A DNA stretch of 64,000 nucleotides from Paenibacillus sp. AN1007 (GTDB lineage Bacteria; Bacillota; Bacilli; Paenibacillales; Paenibacillaceae): NCBI RefSeq assembly GCF_040702995.1, contig NZ_CP159992.1:3249501-3313500 (forward strand). Reading direction: 5' to 3'. A program made the translations under genes and the position numbers. The notes below the pieces were generated by a model, which ran no database searches, had not been told where the DNA came from, and worked only from the letters and a program-made list of their open reading frames with translations. Shown here piece by piece: positions 17,556-25,307 of this stretch (position 1 is its first letter; every line of letters begins with the position of its first letter).

Positions 17556-17699
17556 CTACTGCTCGAACCACTCTACTAATAATTCTAGTTGTTTTTCTAT
17601 TTTTTCAATTACATCCTTTTTTAATACAATATTATGGCCTGATATCCATGTTTCCATATCTAAATTTTTGTATATATTTATTGTTTCTCTATAGTGTTT
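17556..17699 (-). pseudogene. Possible MBL-fold hydrolase remnant (C-terminal piece)
   Basis: A minus-strand frame of 47 codons without a start encodes YRETINIYKNLDMETWISGH, then NIVLKKDVIEKIEKQLELLV. The pattern of a helix, then L-D-x-E/D-T-x-x-x-G-H, resembles the end of metallo-beta-lactamase-fold proteins. Upstream, another frame continues, suggesting a frameshift. The rest of 17501-17989 shows no gene. The family call is tentative. Confidence 0.35.
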
Positions 17700-17989
17700 T
17701 TATCACAATTCAGAGCTAATTTCTTGGAGTCCATTACAAATTGACAGGAAAATATAATCGCATCAGGACTTATTACTATTGGAATTCCACATATGAAGCA
17801 TACGAAATTGCAAATACGTTGTTTGGTTAGCTGGGCTGTAAAACTTGACCTAAACTGATCAGATTATACTTAAAGCAAAAGCGTGATTAATATCTAATCT
17901 TAAAATATACTTTACTTCTTTTAAGGTAAGGAATATTTTGGTTTAAAAGGTGATTAAAAATATAATATAAAAAAATAACAGGAGTAATC

Positions 17990-18550
17990 ATGAACACTTC
18001 ACATTGGATTACAATATGTATACTAATAGTACTCCTTTTACTTGCCTTAAACCTGATAATTAATTACATTAGCCGTAAAGATCAGGAAAAAGCACCTCCC
18101 ATTATAGTTAAGATATGGCTTATTCCCGTACTTGCTGCACTAATTATTATCCCTGTGGCCGTTTTCACAATGGTATACAATCTTTTTTTTTATAGCATTG
18201 GGGAGATAAGCAATTTCCTGCATTTTGAGAATTTTGGGGATATCACTGTTTTTTCCATTCTCATCATTACCGGGTTCATCTTGTTCGAAACCTTGGTTCA
18301 TCCAATCATCGTAACCCTACTAAATTACGGTATGAAGAAACAAGTTTCAATCTATACTCGTAACGCTATTACGATATTGGCTGATAGCGTCATTATTTAC
18401 ATTTTGGCTTCAAGTTTTGTCAGCATTTATATTGCCGATTTCTGGTCTGCCCTGTCTATATCAGTTTTTTATCATATAATTGAATGGGTATTAACACTCT
18501 GTTATAAATTATTTAAGAAGAAGAGTAAAAATAATTCCAACTGGATATAA
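17990..18550 (+). CDS. Multi-span membrane protein, unknown
   Basis: A 186-residue protein with about five hydrophobic segments: residues 7-27, 43-72, 88-112, 125-150 and 155-175. The C-terminal tail is basic (KLFKKKSKNNSNWI). The ATG is preceded by ACAGGAGTAATC. It is one of very few plus-strand genes in the left half. It has its own terminator at 18648-18668 and faces the end of the cassette array. I do not recognise the family. Confidence 0.7.
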   Translation: MNTSHWITICILIVLLLLALNLIINYISRKDQEKAPPIIVKIWLIPVLAALIIIPVAVFTMVYNLFFYSIGEISNFLHFENFGDITVFSILIITGFILFETLVHPIIVTLLNYGMKKQVSIYTRNAITILADSVIIYILASSFVSIYIADFWSALSISVFYHIIEWVLTLCYKLFKKKSKNNSNWI

Positions 18551-18647
18551 AAACATGATCATATTGCTTTACAAGTTGACAGAATTGGCGGCCTATCTGC
18601 CTCATTCCTTTGTTTTAATGATTTATAAAAATCCGAAGAGTCTTATC

Positions 18648-18668
18648 AACTGATTGGTCAGTTTTTTC
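18648..18668 (+). terminator. Terminator of the 17990-18550 gene
   Basis: A hairpin AACTGA / TCAGTT with a TTGG loop is followed by six T on the plus strand. It sits just left of the last attC site. Confidence 0.7.
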
Positions 18669-18690
18669 TTAGCCATTTACATCGAATTTC

Positions 18691-18785
18691 TCATAACGTT
18701 CTTGTATTCACGACCCAGCATATGCTGGGTGTCCGGCAACCTGCCGGATCAAGGGCGCATGCCCGCAGCCTGAAGACTGTTATTG
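18691..18785 (-). repeat. attC-like site A (end of cassette 14)
   Basis: A palindrome from CATAAC to GTTATTG, 95 bp, of the short stem family (arms CCAGCATATGCTGG and GTCCGGC..GCCGGAT). It is the distal end of the array; its outer R box (GTTATGAG in array direction) faces the plus-strand gene. Confidence 0.8.
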
Positions 18786-18805
18786 ATGTATCCGCCTTTC
18801 CTGGT

Positions 18806-19312
18806 TCAGCTTTCAAGTAATCTTTTAATTCGCAGTATTTGACTTATATGTCTCGCTTCATGTATATAAAGTAGTTCAATCCATTGTTTTAATGATAATT
18901 CTTCAAAGAACGGATGCTTTGCGGCCTTCCTATTAAATATAGTAAGGTCTTCTTCTCCTTCAATTACGTTCAACAAACTTCTTCTTGTTTCGGTCAATTT
19001 CTTATTCATGATCTCGTATGTTAATACTTCATCCTTCTGAGGTTTAGCAAAATCAGGTGATTCAAACTTCCTTTTCTCATTAGCTAGTAAATCAATTCGT
19101 CTTGAAGGAGCGTTCAGATCATCCGCAGCCAAACCTTGTTTTATAGCCTTTGTAAATAATAATTCAGTCATAACTAAATGCTGACAAACTTGACCTATAC
19201 TCCATGCTCCTTCTCTCTCCGGAAGATTAAATAAATGAACCGGTACTTGTTCAATGATCTGAGTTAACTCATTTCGTGTCTGTTCTAGTCTTTTTAGAAT
19301 ATCCTGCATCAT
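18806..19312 (-). CDS. Cassette 14: DinB superfamily protein
   Basis: A 168-residue four-helix DinB-fold protein. The expected metal His positions are in WSIGQVCQHLVMTE (near residue 45) and LLYIHEARHISQI (near residue 155). DinB-fold proteins of this type are thiol-dependent transferases or of unknown function. The stop is 21 bp before attC site A, as expected for a cassette gene, and attC B lies 40 bp upstream of the start. It is unrelated in detail to the bstA-like gene at 3877. Confidence 0.85.
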   Translation of the reverse strand: MMQDILKRLEQTRNELTQIIEQVPVHLFNLPEREGAWSIGQVCQHLVMTELLFTKAIKQGLAADDLNAPSRRIDLLANEKRKFESPDFAKPQKDEVLTYEIMNKKLTETRRSLLNVIEGEEDLTIFNRKAAKHPFFEELSLKQWIELLYIHEARHISQILRIKRLLES

Positions 19313-19351
19313 TGTTTCACCAGCCTTAAATAAGTTTTTTGCGGATATTTC

Positions 19352-19461
19352 TTATAACGTTGTTGTTTTCCTGACGTTTATGTGTCTGCCTGAATCCGCT
19401 TCCTTGAAATGCCTCTGGCAGACCGAGCTGACAGCCGCGAAGCTGGAACATGTTGTTATAC
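19352..19461 (-). repeat. attC-like site B (end of cassette 13)
   Basis: TTATAAC to GTTATAC, 110 bp. The stem is of the longer GTCTGCC..GGCAGAC type and is more diverged than the others. Its R box GTTATACGAT matches the start of its own cassette at site C (GTTAAACGAT) in nine of ten positions. Confidence 0.75.
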
Positions 19462-19495
19462 GATGTATGACACTTCTTTTAGTTACAATCCAAAA

Positions 19496-20500
19496 TCAAT
19501 TAAGCCTTGATCTTAACGTTTCAATAAATTCATATTCATTCTGTTCTATCCATTGCTTTCTAATAACCAATTGATGAAGTATGAATCGAAAATATTCTTC
19601 TATCTCCCGTCCTGAATAATATTGACCTATGTAAATACATAGCAATGATACATAGTACATCTGCATCAAAAAGGGAATCCATTTAATTTCTTCATCTGTT
19701 AATGTCATATGTTGAGAATACTCATCCAAAAATAATTCTAGATTTGAAAGTGAACCATCATCAAATTGAAGAAGATGGTTCATACAAATAGCTAATTCTA
19801 ATGCACGAACATCATATGAAGCAAAGTCAAAATCTAATACCCCACTCATCTTCCTTGTTTGGTTATCAATAAGCAAATTAAAAATTAATATATCATGATG
19901 AACAATCTGCTTTGGTAAATCGTCTACAATAGATTCATTTCTTTGAACAGCTTGTAATGAATGTAGTAATATAGATAATTGATTACTTTCAATCTCAAAA
20001 GGTGGCTGATCAAAAAAACGGCTTACGGATCTTTCGTTAGATAATTGATGAAGATTGTATATTTTATAAAACTTAAATTCCTCCATTAATAAGTCACTTT
20101 TAAATTTCTTAAATGCAACCGACAGTTCACCAACGGTTTTTCCATATTCCTTAACATCTGATACCCGTGTTAGGTCAGGAACTTCTCCTTCAATAAAACG
20201 CATAACTGAACCTAATTGACCATTTGATAGCTGCACAAACCTCCCTCCTGTCTTGGCAATTAAAAATCCAGGAAGCTTAAATGAAAGATTAATATGTTGT
20301 TCAAGGAATGTCGTTAATTCAATTTCGAATTTTAATTTCTCTAGATTTTTTGAGTGGTTGTCATATATTCTTGCAACATATTTCTTATTGTTAACGGTTA
20401 ATACTTGAGAGTAATTAGTAAGACCGAATGGCACTGATTCAATTTTTTCAACTGCCTCATTAAAATAATATGTAATCAGCTCTTTGAGTAAATGTTCCAA
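19496..20500 (-). CDS. Cassette 13: APH-type phosphotransferase
   Basis: A 334-residue protein of the aminoglycoside-phosphotransferase / homoserine-kinase-like fold. The ATP lysine is likely in KYVARIYD. The catalytic loop is IVHHDILIFNLLID, with Asp203 and Asn208, and the metal Asp is in VLDFDFASYD. It has a long C-terminal helical region. It phosphorylates an unknown hydroxyl compound. It is the second longest cassette gene. The ATG is about 30 bp inside the cassette start at attC C, so little room exists for a private promoter. Confidence 0.85.
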   Translation of the reverse strand: MEHLLKELITYYFNEAVEKIESVPFGLTNYSQVLTVNNKKYVARIYDNHSKNLEKLKFEIELTTFLEQHINLSFKLPGFLIAKTGGRFVQLSNGQLGSVMRFIEGEVPDLTRVSDVKEYGKTVGELSVAFKKFKSDLLMEEFKFYKIYNLHQLSNERSVSRFFDQPPFEIESNQLSILLHSLQAVQRNESIVDDLPKQIVHHDILIFNLLIDNQTRKMSGVLDFDFASYDVRALELAICMNHLLQFDDGSLSNLELFLDEYSQHMTLTDEEIKWIPFLMQMYYVSLLCIYIGQYYSGREIEEYFRFILHQLVIRKQWIEQNEYEFIETLRSRLN

Positions 20501-20530
20501 TATAGTTTCCTACTCTCTTTGTCAAATATC

Positions 20531-20661
20531 GTTTAACGTTCTGATATTCGCGACATCCATTCCCCTTAGATAGCTCTTATCTTAGGGAAATGGATGTGTC
20601 CAGCTGCTTCCTCTTCTTCGAAAAACCTCTGCCTGACCGAGGGGCGAATATATTGTTATCC
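20531..20661 (-). repeat. attC-like site C (end of cassette 12)
   Basis: GTTTAAC to GTTATCC, 131 bp, with stem arms CATCCATTTCCC and its partner (GACATCCATTCCCC ... GGGAAATGGATGTC). The array-side R box GTTATCCGATG agrees with the start of cassette 12 at attC D (GTTATACGA). Confidence 0.8.
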
Positions 20662-20694
20662 GATGTTCATGCCTTCGTGAATAGCTTACAAATA

Positions 20695-21165
20695 CTACTT
20701 GTTAGATTTCTTTTCTATAACTTTTAATATATTTCCCACACTTCTATCATCCCAAATAATTACATGACACTTTTCTTTATTTAACTTTTGAAGAGCGCCA
20801 AGTCGATGATTACCATCCCTCACACTTAAAGAGCCTTCTCTATTTTCAGCAATTAATGGGGGCATATCCTATCCACTTTCTATACGTTTAGAGATTTGAT
20901 TAATGTTATAATTCCACCAATCTTCATCTTCTACATATTCCATATTTAATTCAGGACCAAGTGCTCTATTTAAATAACTAATATCAATTTCAATTGGCCC
21001 TAACCAAAATCGTCTTTTCATTTTTAGTCCTTCTGATAATCCAACATTGTTTCCTTCGCCGTTAAAAAAAAGATGAATCCATGTTTCTAAATCATCATTT
21101 GCAGCGTACTCCATTGCAGTATCTAATGTGAATCTCGTCATAGCTACGTCCCGCCCCCAACTCAA
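20695..21165 (-). pseudogene. Cassette 12: ParB-N-like protein gene split by an in-frame amber codon
   Basis: Two minus-strand ORFs in one frame, 20869-21165 and 20695-20865, are separated only by TAG at 20869-20871. The upstream part ends WWNYNINQISKRIESG and the downstream part continues DMPPLIAENREGSLSVRDGN and HRLGALQKL. Together they give a small ParB/Srx-type fold with the D-G-N-H-R motif. A Trp codon (TGG) is expected where TAG stands. It is therefore a recent one-base nonsense change, or possibly a readthrough gene. The start is uncertain: TTG at 21165 or ATG at 21141, with no strong Shine-Dalgarno site. The family is of unknown function in short forms like this. Confidence 0.75.
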
Positions 21166-21206
21166 ATATTGTCTTCTTAGTTTTTAAAATACCCTGCATG
21201 AATTTC

Positions 21207-21321
21207 GTATAACGTTCCTGTATTCACGAACTCCAAAGGGGTTGTCTGCTGAAATCCCTCTTCGAAATCCACCCCGCAGACCGAGGCTCCATCGGAGCCG
21301 AGCTTGAATATTATGTTAGGC
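21207..21321 (-). repeat. attC-like site D (end of cassette 11)
   Basis: GTATAAC to GTTAGGC, 115 bp, of the second stem family (CCAAAGGGGTTGTCTGCTGA ... GCAGACCGAGGCTCC). Its two R boxes do not match each other, but GTTAGGCGAA matches the start of cassette 11 at attC E exactly. Confidence 0.85.
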
Positions 21322-21382
21322 GAAGATCTAATGCTTCTTTGAATATCTTCCAAAATTCCAATGTCCATTCAATAAAATTAAA

Positions 21383-21931
21383 TTATAATAAATGACTAAA
21401 CAAATAATACATAGGCAAACCTACAGATACTGTGGCAGCTGAGTAAATGAAAATAGGACTGTTAATTATCTTGAATATACTTAATCTTTTAGAATTTTTA
21501 TGAGGTTTCAAATATTCAATTCGAGCAGATCCTATATACTCATTGGTGTAGCCAACCACTAAATCTTGGGTTCTATATGTTAATTTAGTAATTTCTAAAC
21601 TTGAAACAGGGATCGTTACTTTAATCTCTTTTGATGTTATTGCATTTTTAGATAAATTCCATAATGTCGGTTCTCCAACAAAAAACCATAACGTAGGTTT
21701 TTTACCGTTAGTATAGTTGGAAACTTCAGTGCCACTAGGCTTTAAATGAACAGTGTGTGCATCAATAATGACTTCCTTAGAACAATATCTAACAAGTTCA
21801 GTTCCAGGTAAATCCTTATAACTTGTTATTTTTTTCGTTTGTTTCGATCTGAGAAGTAATAAAAAAATCCAAAACAAAGCCACTAATACCAATACAATTG
21901 ATATTGAGAGAATATCCTTCATTGAATCCAC
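21383..21931 (-). CDS. Cassette 11: membrane-anchored protein of unknown function
   Basis: A 182-residue protein with one membrane segment near the N-terminus (residues 8-27, ILSISIVLVLVALFWIFLLL), a soluble middle rich in beta strands (KEIKVTIPVSSLEITKLTYR), and a second hydrophobic segment at the C-terminus (IFIYSAATVSVGLPMYYLF). ATG at 21922 (MKDILS) is an alternative start. I do not recognise the family. It is bounded by attC E and attC D. Confidence 0.65.
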   Translation of the reverse strand: MDSMKDILSISIVLVLVALFWIFLLLLRSKQTKKITSYKDLPGTELVRYCSKEVIIDAHTVHLKPSGTEVSNYTNGKKPTLWFFVGEPTLWNLSKNAITSKEIKVTIPVSSLEITKLTYRTQDLVVGYTNEYIGSARIEYLKPHKNSKRLSIFKIINSPIFIYSAATVSVGLPMYYLFSHLL

Positions 21932-22068
21932 ATCCTAATGTGTATTTATTTCCAGTAGGTGTCACACTTCATATTACAATCCGTCTCAAAAATAATCTTT
22001 AAAAGTAAACTCCCCTAAAGAAGCTTGTTCATTTTCAAAACGTTATTGTATTTAACTATTAGATTTTC

Positions 22069-22236
22069 GCCTAACGTTCCTGTATCCACGACGTCCCACC
22101 GACTTAAGCCCCGCCTGGGGCGCCCGCGATGCGGATAGTCGGTGCATATGTGTCCGCCTGATTCGACTCCCCTGCTACTCCCCTTCGGACAGACCGAGGA
22201 AACGTAAGGTTCCGAAGCGTGGATATGATGTTAGGC
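22069..22236 (-). repeat. attC-like site E (end of cassette 10)
   Basis: GCCTAAC to GTTAGGC, 168 bp, one of the longest sites. The R boxes are perfect complements, extending to TTCGCCTAAC / GTTAGGCGAA. L boxes are TATCCACG / CGTGGATA. These R boxes are the canonical integron RYYYAAC / GTTRRRY form. The stem contains extra hairpins, including GCCCCGCCTGGGGC. Confidence 0.9.
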
Positions 22237-22250
22237 GAAGGATATGCCCT

Positions 22251-22838
22251 CTAGATCAAACAATCAATAATCTCTTTCGATTTTGTGTATTTAACTAATC
22301 TATAAATTTCATTCATTACACGTGTCTTTCCTTTTTCATTTGTCCACCAATTGTCAGGACGTGTATTGGTATCTAAAACTCCACATAAGCTATACTCAAT
22401 CCATTCAGGCATAAAGGTTTTCATCGATAACAAACAACGTCTTAAGTGAAAATAATTAGTAACTAATAAAATTCTTTTTATATTTTTCAACCCATAGTAT
22501 TCTTCTAACAGATCTTTTGTGTATATAATATTTTCTGCTGTGTTTGTTGATTTTGTTTCAAGTAAGATATCCGATTCACTAGCCCCTAGACTTATTGCAG
22601 CTTTTTTCATAATTAGTGCTTCTGGTGGGTCAGACTGCCCCCCTGACATAACAATTTTTTTCGCTCTACTATCATTTAATAGTTCTACTGCTTTTGGCAC
22701 TCTGTATTTAGGTGCTGTTATACTTCCAAAAACCAAAATGATATCACCTATTTGTCCATCGTCATCAAGGTTCTCAAAGATAATCTTATTTATAGTTGAG
22801 TGTTCTAAATCTTCTAAGTTTAATTGAGATAAATACAT
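22251..22838 (-). CDS. Cassette 10: YdcF/ElyC-like DUF218 protein
   Basis: A 195-residue DUF218 protein. Motifs run in the family order: IILVFGSIT (first strand), RAKKIVMSGGQSDPPEA, LLETKSTNTAENI and ILLVTNYFHLRRCL. Members are cytosolic or membrane-associated and linked to cell-envelope or nucleotide-binding roles, but their reactions are unclear. The start is ATG at 22838, with AAGGAGGAG directly upstream; the frame extends into attC F but that part is not coding. The promoter region is only about 35 bp. Confidence 0.85.
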   Translation of the reverse strand: MYLSQLNLEDLEHSTINKIIFENLDDDGQIGDIILVFGSITAPKYRVPKAVELLNDSRAKKIVMSGGQSDPPEALIMKKAAISLGASESDILLETKSTNTAENIIYTKDLLEEYYGLKNIKRILLVTNYFHLRRCLLSMKTFMPEWIEYSLCGVLDTNTRPDNWWTNEKGKTRVMNEIYRLVKYTKSKEIIDCLI

Positions 22839-22871
22839 ATACTCCTCCTTGGTATAATTTGCATAACTTTC

Positions 22872-22977
22872 GCATAACGCTCCTGTATTCACGACTCAAC
22901 GCATGTCGAGTGTCCGGCGAATGCCGGACCAAGGACGAACGTCCGCAGCGTGAATATATTGTTAAGTGATGTTCCAG
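22872..22977 (-). repeat. attC-like site F (end of cassette 9)
   Basis: GCATAAC to GTTAAGT, 106 bp, of the short stem family (GACTCAACGCATGTCGAG, GTCCGGCGAATGCCGGAC, GGACGAACGTCC). GTTAAGTG is one base from the start of cassette 9 at attC G (GTTAAATG). Confidence 0.85.
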
Positions 22978-23016
22978 TCTTCATCGAATCACTCAACTTC
23001 TTATCTTCTTCATCTC

Positions 23017-23394
23017 TTATGAACGAAGTAATTTAAACGCCTTTAAATCAATGTTAAATTCTCCTTTAGTCAGTACATCAAGTCCCAAAAGTCCGTTAAT
23101 GTTGTGATATTTAAATGAAGTAAAGTCGATGTATACATCTTCTAAAATAAAATCTCCCACTTGTATACCCTCAATTTTCTTACTAAAGGCATGCTCTTTA
23201 CCTCCAATCCCGTAGCTGGTTATGATTTCGTCGTCCATACTCACTTGTATCCCAATCTCGTCTACTTCATCTTGTGAAATTAAGCTGTGACTAGCCCCTG
23301 TATCGATCACGATGTTCGATATGACTTTCTTTTGCTTATTAAAATGGACTGTTATTTCCGTAAATAACAGTCCTTCTCGATATTCAATATTCAT
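23017..23394 (-). CDS. Cassette 9: retropepsin-like aspartyl protease (clan AA)
   Basis: A 125-residue protein with the single-domain aspartyl-protease motif IVIDTGASHSLIS (residues about 27-39) and the downstream GLLGLDVL. Such clan AA proteins usually act as dimers, each giving one Asp. There is a flap-like YGIGGKEH. The start codon follows directly on the stop of the 80-residue gene (TAAATG), with AAGGAG inside that gene, so the two are translationally coupled. The target is unknown. Confidence 0.8.
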   Translation of the reverse strand: MNIEYREGLLFTEITVHFNKQKKVISNIVIDTGASHSLISQDEVDEIGIQVSMDDEIITSYGIGGKEHAFSKKIEGIQVGDFILEDVYIDFTSFKYHNINGLLGLDVLTKGEFNIDLKAFKLLRS

Positions 23395-23637
23395 TTAAAG
23401 ACTTCTCCTTAACCCTATATTTCTCCTTACCTTCACTACGACTTGATCTTTGGAAGTATGATAAACCAATGTTTTATCTCGGCTATTCAATAATTCGCGA
23501 GTCGCTTCTTCATCACTGATCGGACCAATTACGGCTACATCATCAATGACCTCTTGATTGTCAGTTTCTTCTGAATGAAGAACTTCAAATTTTACGAACT
23601 GATTCGGAAAAATCTGCTGAACTTCTTGCCATTTCAT
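23395..23637 (-). CDS. Cassette 9: small hypothetical partner of the aspartyl protease
   Basis: An 80-residue soluble acidic protein with two-strand, helix-like segments (VQQIFPNQFVKFEVL, DDVAVIGPISDEEATRELL) and a basic end. A good Shine-Dalgarno site (GAGGAGGGAC) precedes the ATG. It is immediately upstream of the clan AA protease in the same cassette, and the pair was probably acquired as a unit, so it may be a substrate or regulator. No known motif. Confidence 0.65.
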   Translation of the reverse strand: MKWQEVQQIFPNQFVKFEVLHSEETDNQEVIDDVAVIGPISDEEATRELLNSRDKTLVYHTSKDQVVVKVRRNIGLRRSL

Positions 23638-23707
23638 CTTTGTCCCTCCTCTGTTTTGATGGTTACATTATACCATTTCATAGATCTATAACTCTCATTG
23701 GAATTTC

Positions 23708-23823
23708 ATTTAACGTTTCTGTATTCATGAACCCCAAGGGGATTGTCTGCTGATATACCTCTTTGAAATACCTCCTGTAGACCAAGGGTCCAACGGAGCC
23801 GCCGCTTGAATATATTGTTATAT
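23708..23823 (-). repeat. attC-like site G (end of cassette 8)
   Basis: ATTTAAC to GTTATAT, 116 bp, second stem family (CCCCAAGGGGATTGTCTGCT). GTTATATGAT matches the start of cassette 8 at attC H exactly, while its own two R boxes differ. Confidence 0.85.
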
Positions 23824-23888
23824 GATGGAAATGCTTCTTCGAGATTGCTTACCAACATGTCTTCACTCACTTCAATTATTATTTTAGC

Positions 23889-24045
23889 TTTGATTCATCT
23901 TTTCTCATGTGTTATCATATCTTTAAAGAAAGACCAAGTGCGGTCAACACTTGGTCAATACAATTGGCTTGGATGGTCTATCCCTTCTTAAGTCAAGTCA
24001 GGATAAAAACCCACCTTCGGCGGTCAACCTTGGGGTGGGTTTTTA
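23889..24045 (+). ncRNA. Candidate antisense RNA of the Hol-Tox module
   Basis: A plus-strand promoter TTGATT, 17 bp, TATCAT starts near 23925, and transcription would end at the bidirectional terminator 24002-24045, which also ends the toxin mRNA. The RNA therefore overlaps the 3' end of the toxin transcript, as in B. subtilis TxpA/RatA-type pairs. A second hairpin, GACCAAGTG / CACTTGGTC, lies at 23930-23954. No transcript data are available. Confidence 0.5.
24002..24045. terminator. Bidirectional terminator between toxin and antisense RNA
   Basis: Arms AAAACCCACC and GGTGGGTTTTT enclose CGGCGGTCAACCTTGG. T runs are present on both strands. It overlaps the toxin stop codon region. Confidence 0.8.
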
Positions 24046-24135
24046 CTTTCTCTTGTTGTTATTGATATACGTCAAAAGTGCAAGAATGAATGTACCGAAT
24101 AATAGCATTAGAGTCATCGCATCTTTCACTTCCAT
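24043..24135 (-). CDS. Cassette 8: putative holin-like toxin (type I TA, Hol-Tox)
   Basis: A 30-residue peptide, MEVKDAMTLMLLFGTFILAL followed by LTYINNNKRK. A charged N-terminus, one membrane helix and a basic tail match the putative holin-like toxin (Hol-Tox, TxpA-related) peptides of Bacillota. AAGGAGGTGA is 4 bases before the ATG, a very strong site. A minus-strand promoter TTGTAC, 17 bp, TAAAAT lies at 24192-24220. A bidirectional terminator and a candidate antisense RNA follow. It is the only protein gene in its cassette, so the cassette is a complete type I toxin-antitoxin unit; such modules are known to help stabilise cassette arrays. Toxicity is inferred from family likeness. Confidence 0.8.
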   Translation of the reverse strand: MEVKDAMTLMLLFGTFILALLTYINNNKRK

Positions 24136-24191
24136 GGTTTCACCTCCTTTCGAAGGGAAACCATACCCACCCAAGATTCAATTGTATCTAT

Positions 24192-24220
24192 ATTTTACCT
24201 GTGTTTACATCTCCGTACAA
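24192..24220 (-). promoter_or_regulatory. Promoter of the Hol-Tox gene
   Basis: On the minus strand: TTGTAC, 17 bp, TAAAAT. It lies 57 bp upstream of the start codon. Confidence 0.65.
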
Positions 24221-24270
24221 GTGTTCTTATCTACTTTTTTGTATTATTCCTTTATTCTATTTTCAGCCTA

Positions 24271-24310
24271 TCATTTCTATCATTTCTATCATTTCTATCA
24301 TTTCTATCAT
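24271..24310. repeat. 9-bp tandem repeat (TCATTTCTA, 4.4 copies) next to attC H
   Basis: Four perfect copies of TCATTTCTA plus TCAT, which merges into the R box of attC H. It lies upstream of the toxin promoter, so copy-number change could alter spacing there. Confidence 0.85.
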
Positions 24311-24404
24311 ATAACGTTCCCGTATTCACGACCCGACACATGTCGGGTGGCCGGCGAATGCCGGGCCAAGGGCGTATGCCCGCAGCGTGAATATTATGTT
24401 ATAA
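24309..24404 (-). repeat. attC-like site H (end of cassette 7)
   Basis: ATATAAC to GTTATAA, 96 bp, short stem family. GTTATAAGA matches the start of cassette 7 at attC I exactly. Confidence 0.9.
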
Positions 24405-24437
24405 GATGTTGGCGCCTTCTTGAATTACTCACACGTA

Positions 24438-24995
24438 CTATAAATTAAATTCATCTTTAATTAATCTTGCGACTTCATCTGCACTTAAATTTGTATTATT
24501 GATTCTCAAATAGTTCTCTCTAGTAATTTCTCCCTCTTTAGAATTGAGTCGATGTTCTTCCATCGTTTTGATTAAGTCCATTTCAGAATATTCAATATTT
24601 CTTTTTGTTGGTTTTTGATCAAGTCTAAACGCCGTTTTATTTCGTTTTAATCGTTCTTCTATATCTGACTCTAATTCAACAAAATAAATTTCTGCCCCTT
24701 TCGATTCAAACAAGTTACATGTTTGCTTGACGAATTCCCAGTCCTTCTGAAGATCAAACCCCCAAAGGTAAGTAAAAATAAGTCCATACTGGTTGCTGCT
24801 TGCGAACGATTCAAAAAGCTCTCTTCTTACGATACTTGATAACCTCCAAGTTTCACTACCAAAACCAAAAAAGGGATGAAATAGCTCGATCGACATGTGA
24901 TTGTGAAACAATTTCAATTCCGTTATTTTCGTTAATTCATGACCAACCGTCATCTTTCCAACGGCCTGTGGGCCAAATATCAATATGAACTTCAT
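24438..24995 (-). CDS. Cassette 7: AAA_33-like P-loop kinase
   Basis: A 185-residue ATP-binding protein with Walker A FGPQAVGKMTVGHEL near the N-terminus, DLQKDWEFVKQ in the middle and a lid-like ERLKRNKTAFRLDQKPTKR. It resembles the shikimate-kinase-like AAA_33 group that is common in accessory DNA; its substrate is unknown. The reading frame extends to 25097 but the part beyond 24995 is attC I. The start has GGGGTGAT upstream. The cassette contains only this gene. Confidence 0.8.
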   Translation of the reverse strand: MKFILIFGPQAVGKMTVGHELTKITELKLFHNHMSIELFHPFFGFGSETWRLSSIVRRELFESFASSNQYGLIFTYLWGFDLQKDWEFVKQTCNLFESKGAEIYFVELESDIEERLKRNKTAFRLDQKPTKRNIEYSEMDLIKTMEEHRLNSKEGEITRENYLRINNTNLSADEVARLIKDEFNL

Positions 24996-25033
24996 AGGTA
25001 TCACCCCGGTTCTTAATATCTTGCGCCAATGTC

Positions 25034-25132
25034 TTATAACATTCCCGTATTCACGACGTCCAACGTAGTTGGATGTGTCCGGCGAATGCCGGACCAAGGA
25101 CGAATGTCCGCAGCGTGAATATTATGTTATCC
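25034..25132 (-). repeat. attC-like site I (end of cassette 6)
   Basis: TTATAAC to GTTATCC, 99 bp, short stem family (GTCCAACGTAGTTGGAT and GTCCGGCGAATGCCGGAC). GTTATCCGA matches the start of cassette 6 at attC J exactly. Confidence 0.9.
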
Positions 25133-25307
25133 GATGCTGCTGACTTCTTTGATTAGCTTACAAATCATGTTCTTGTTTCTTCCAGTTTTCACTCTTTTAT
25201 TAATGTCTTCTTTCATAAGTTCTTGTTATTAAGCTATGCTAATGAATACTATTGATACTTCTTGAGAACAGTTACTTCTATTCAAAAAAGTTACTCTTCG
25301 CAAGAAA

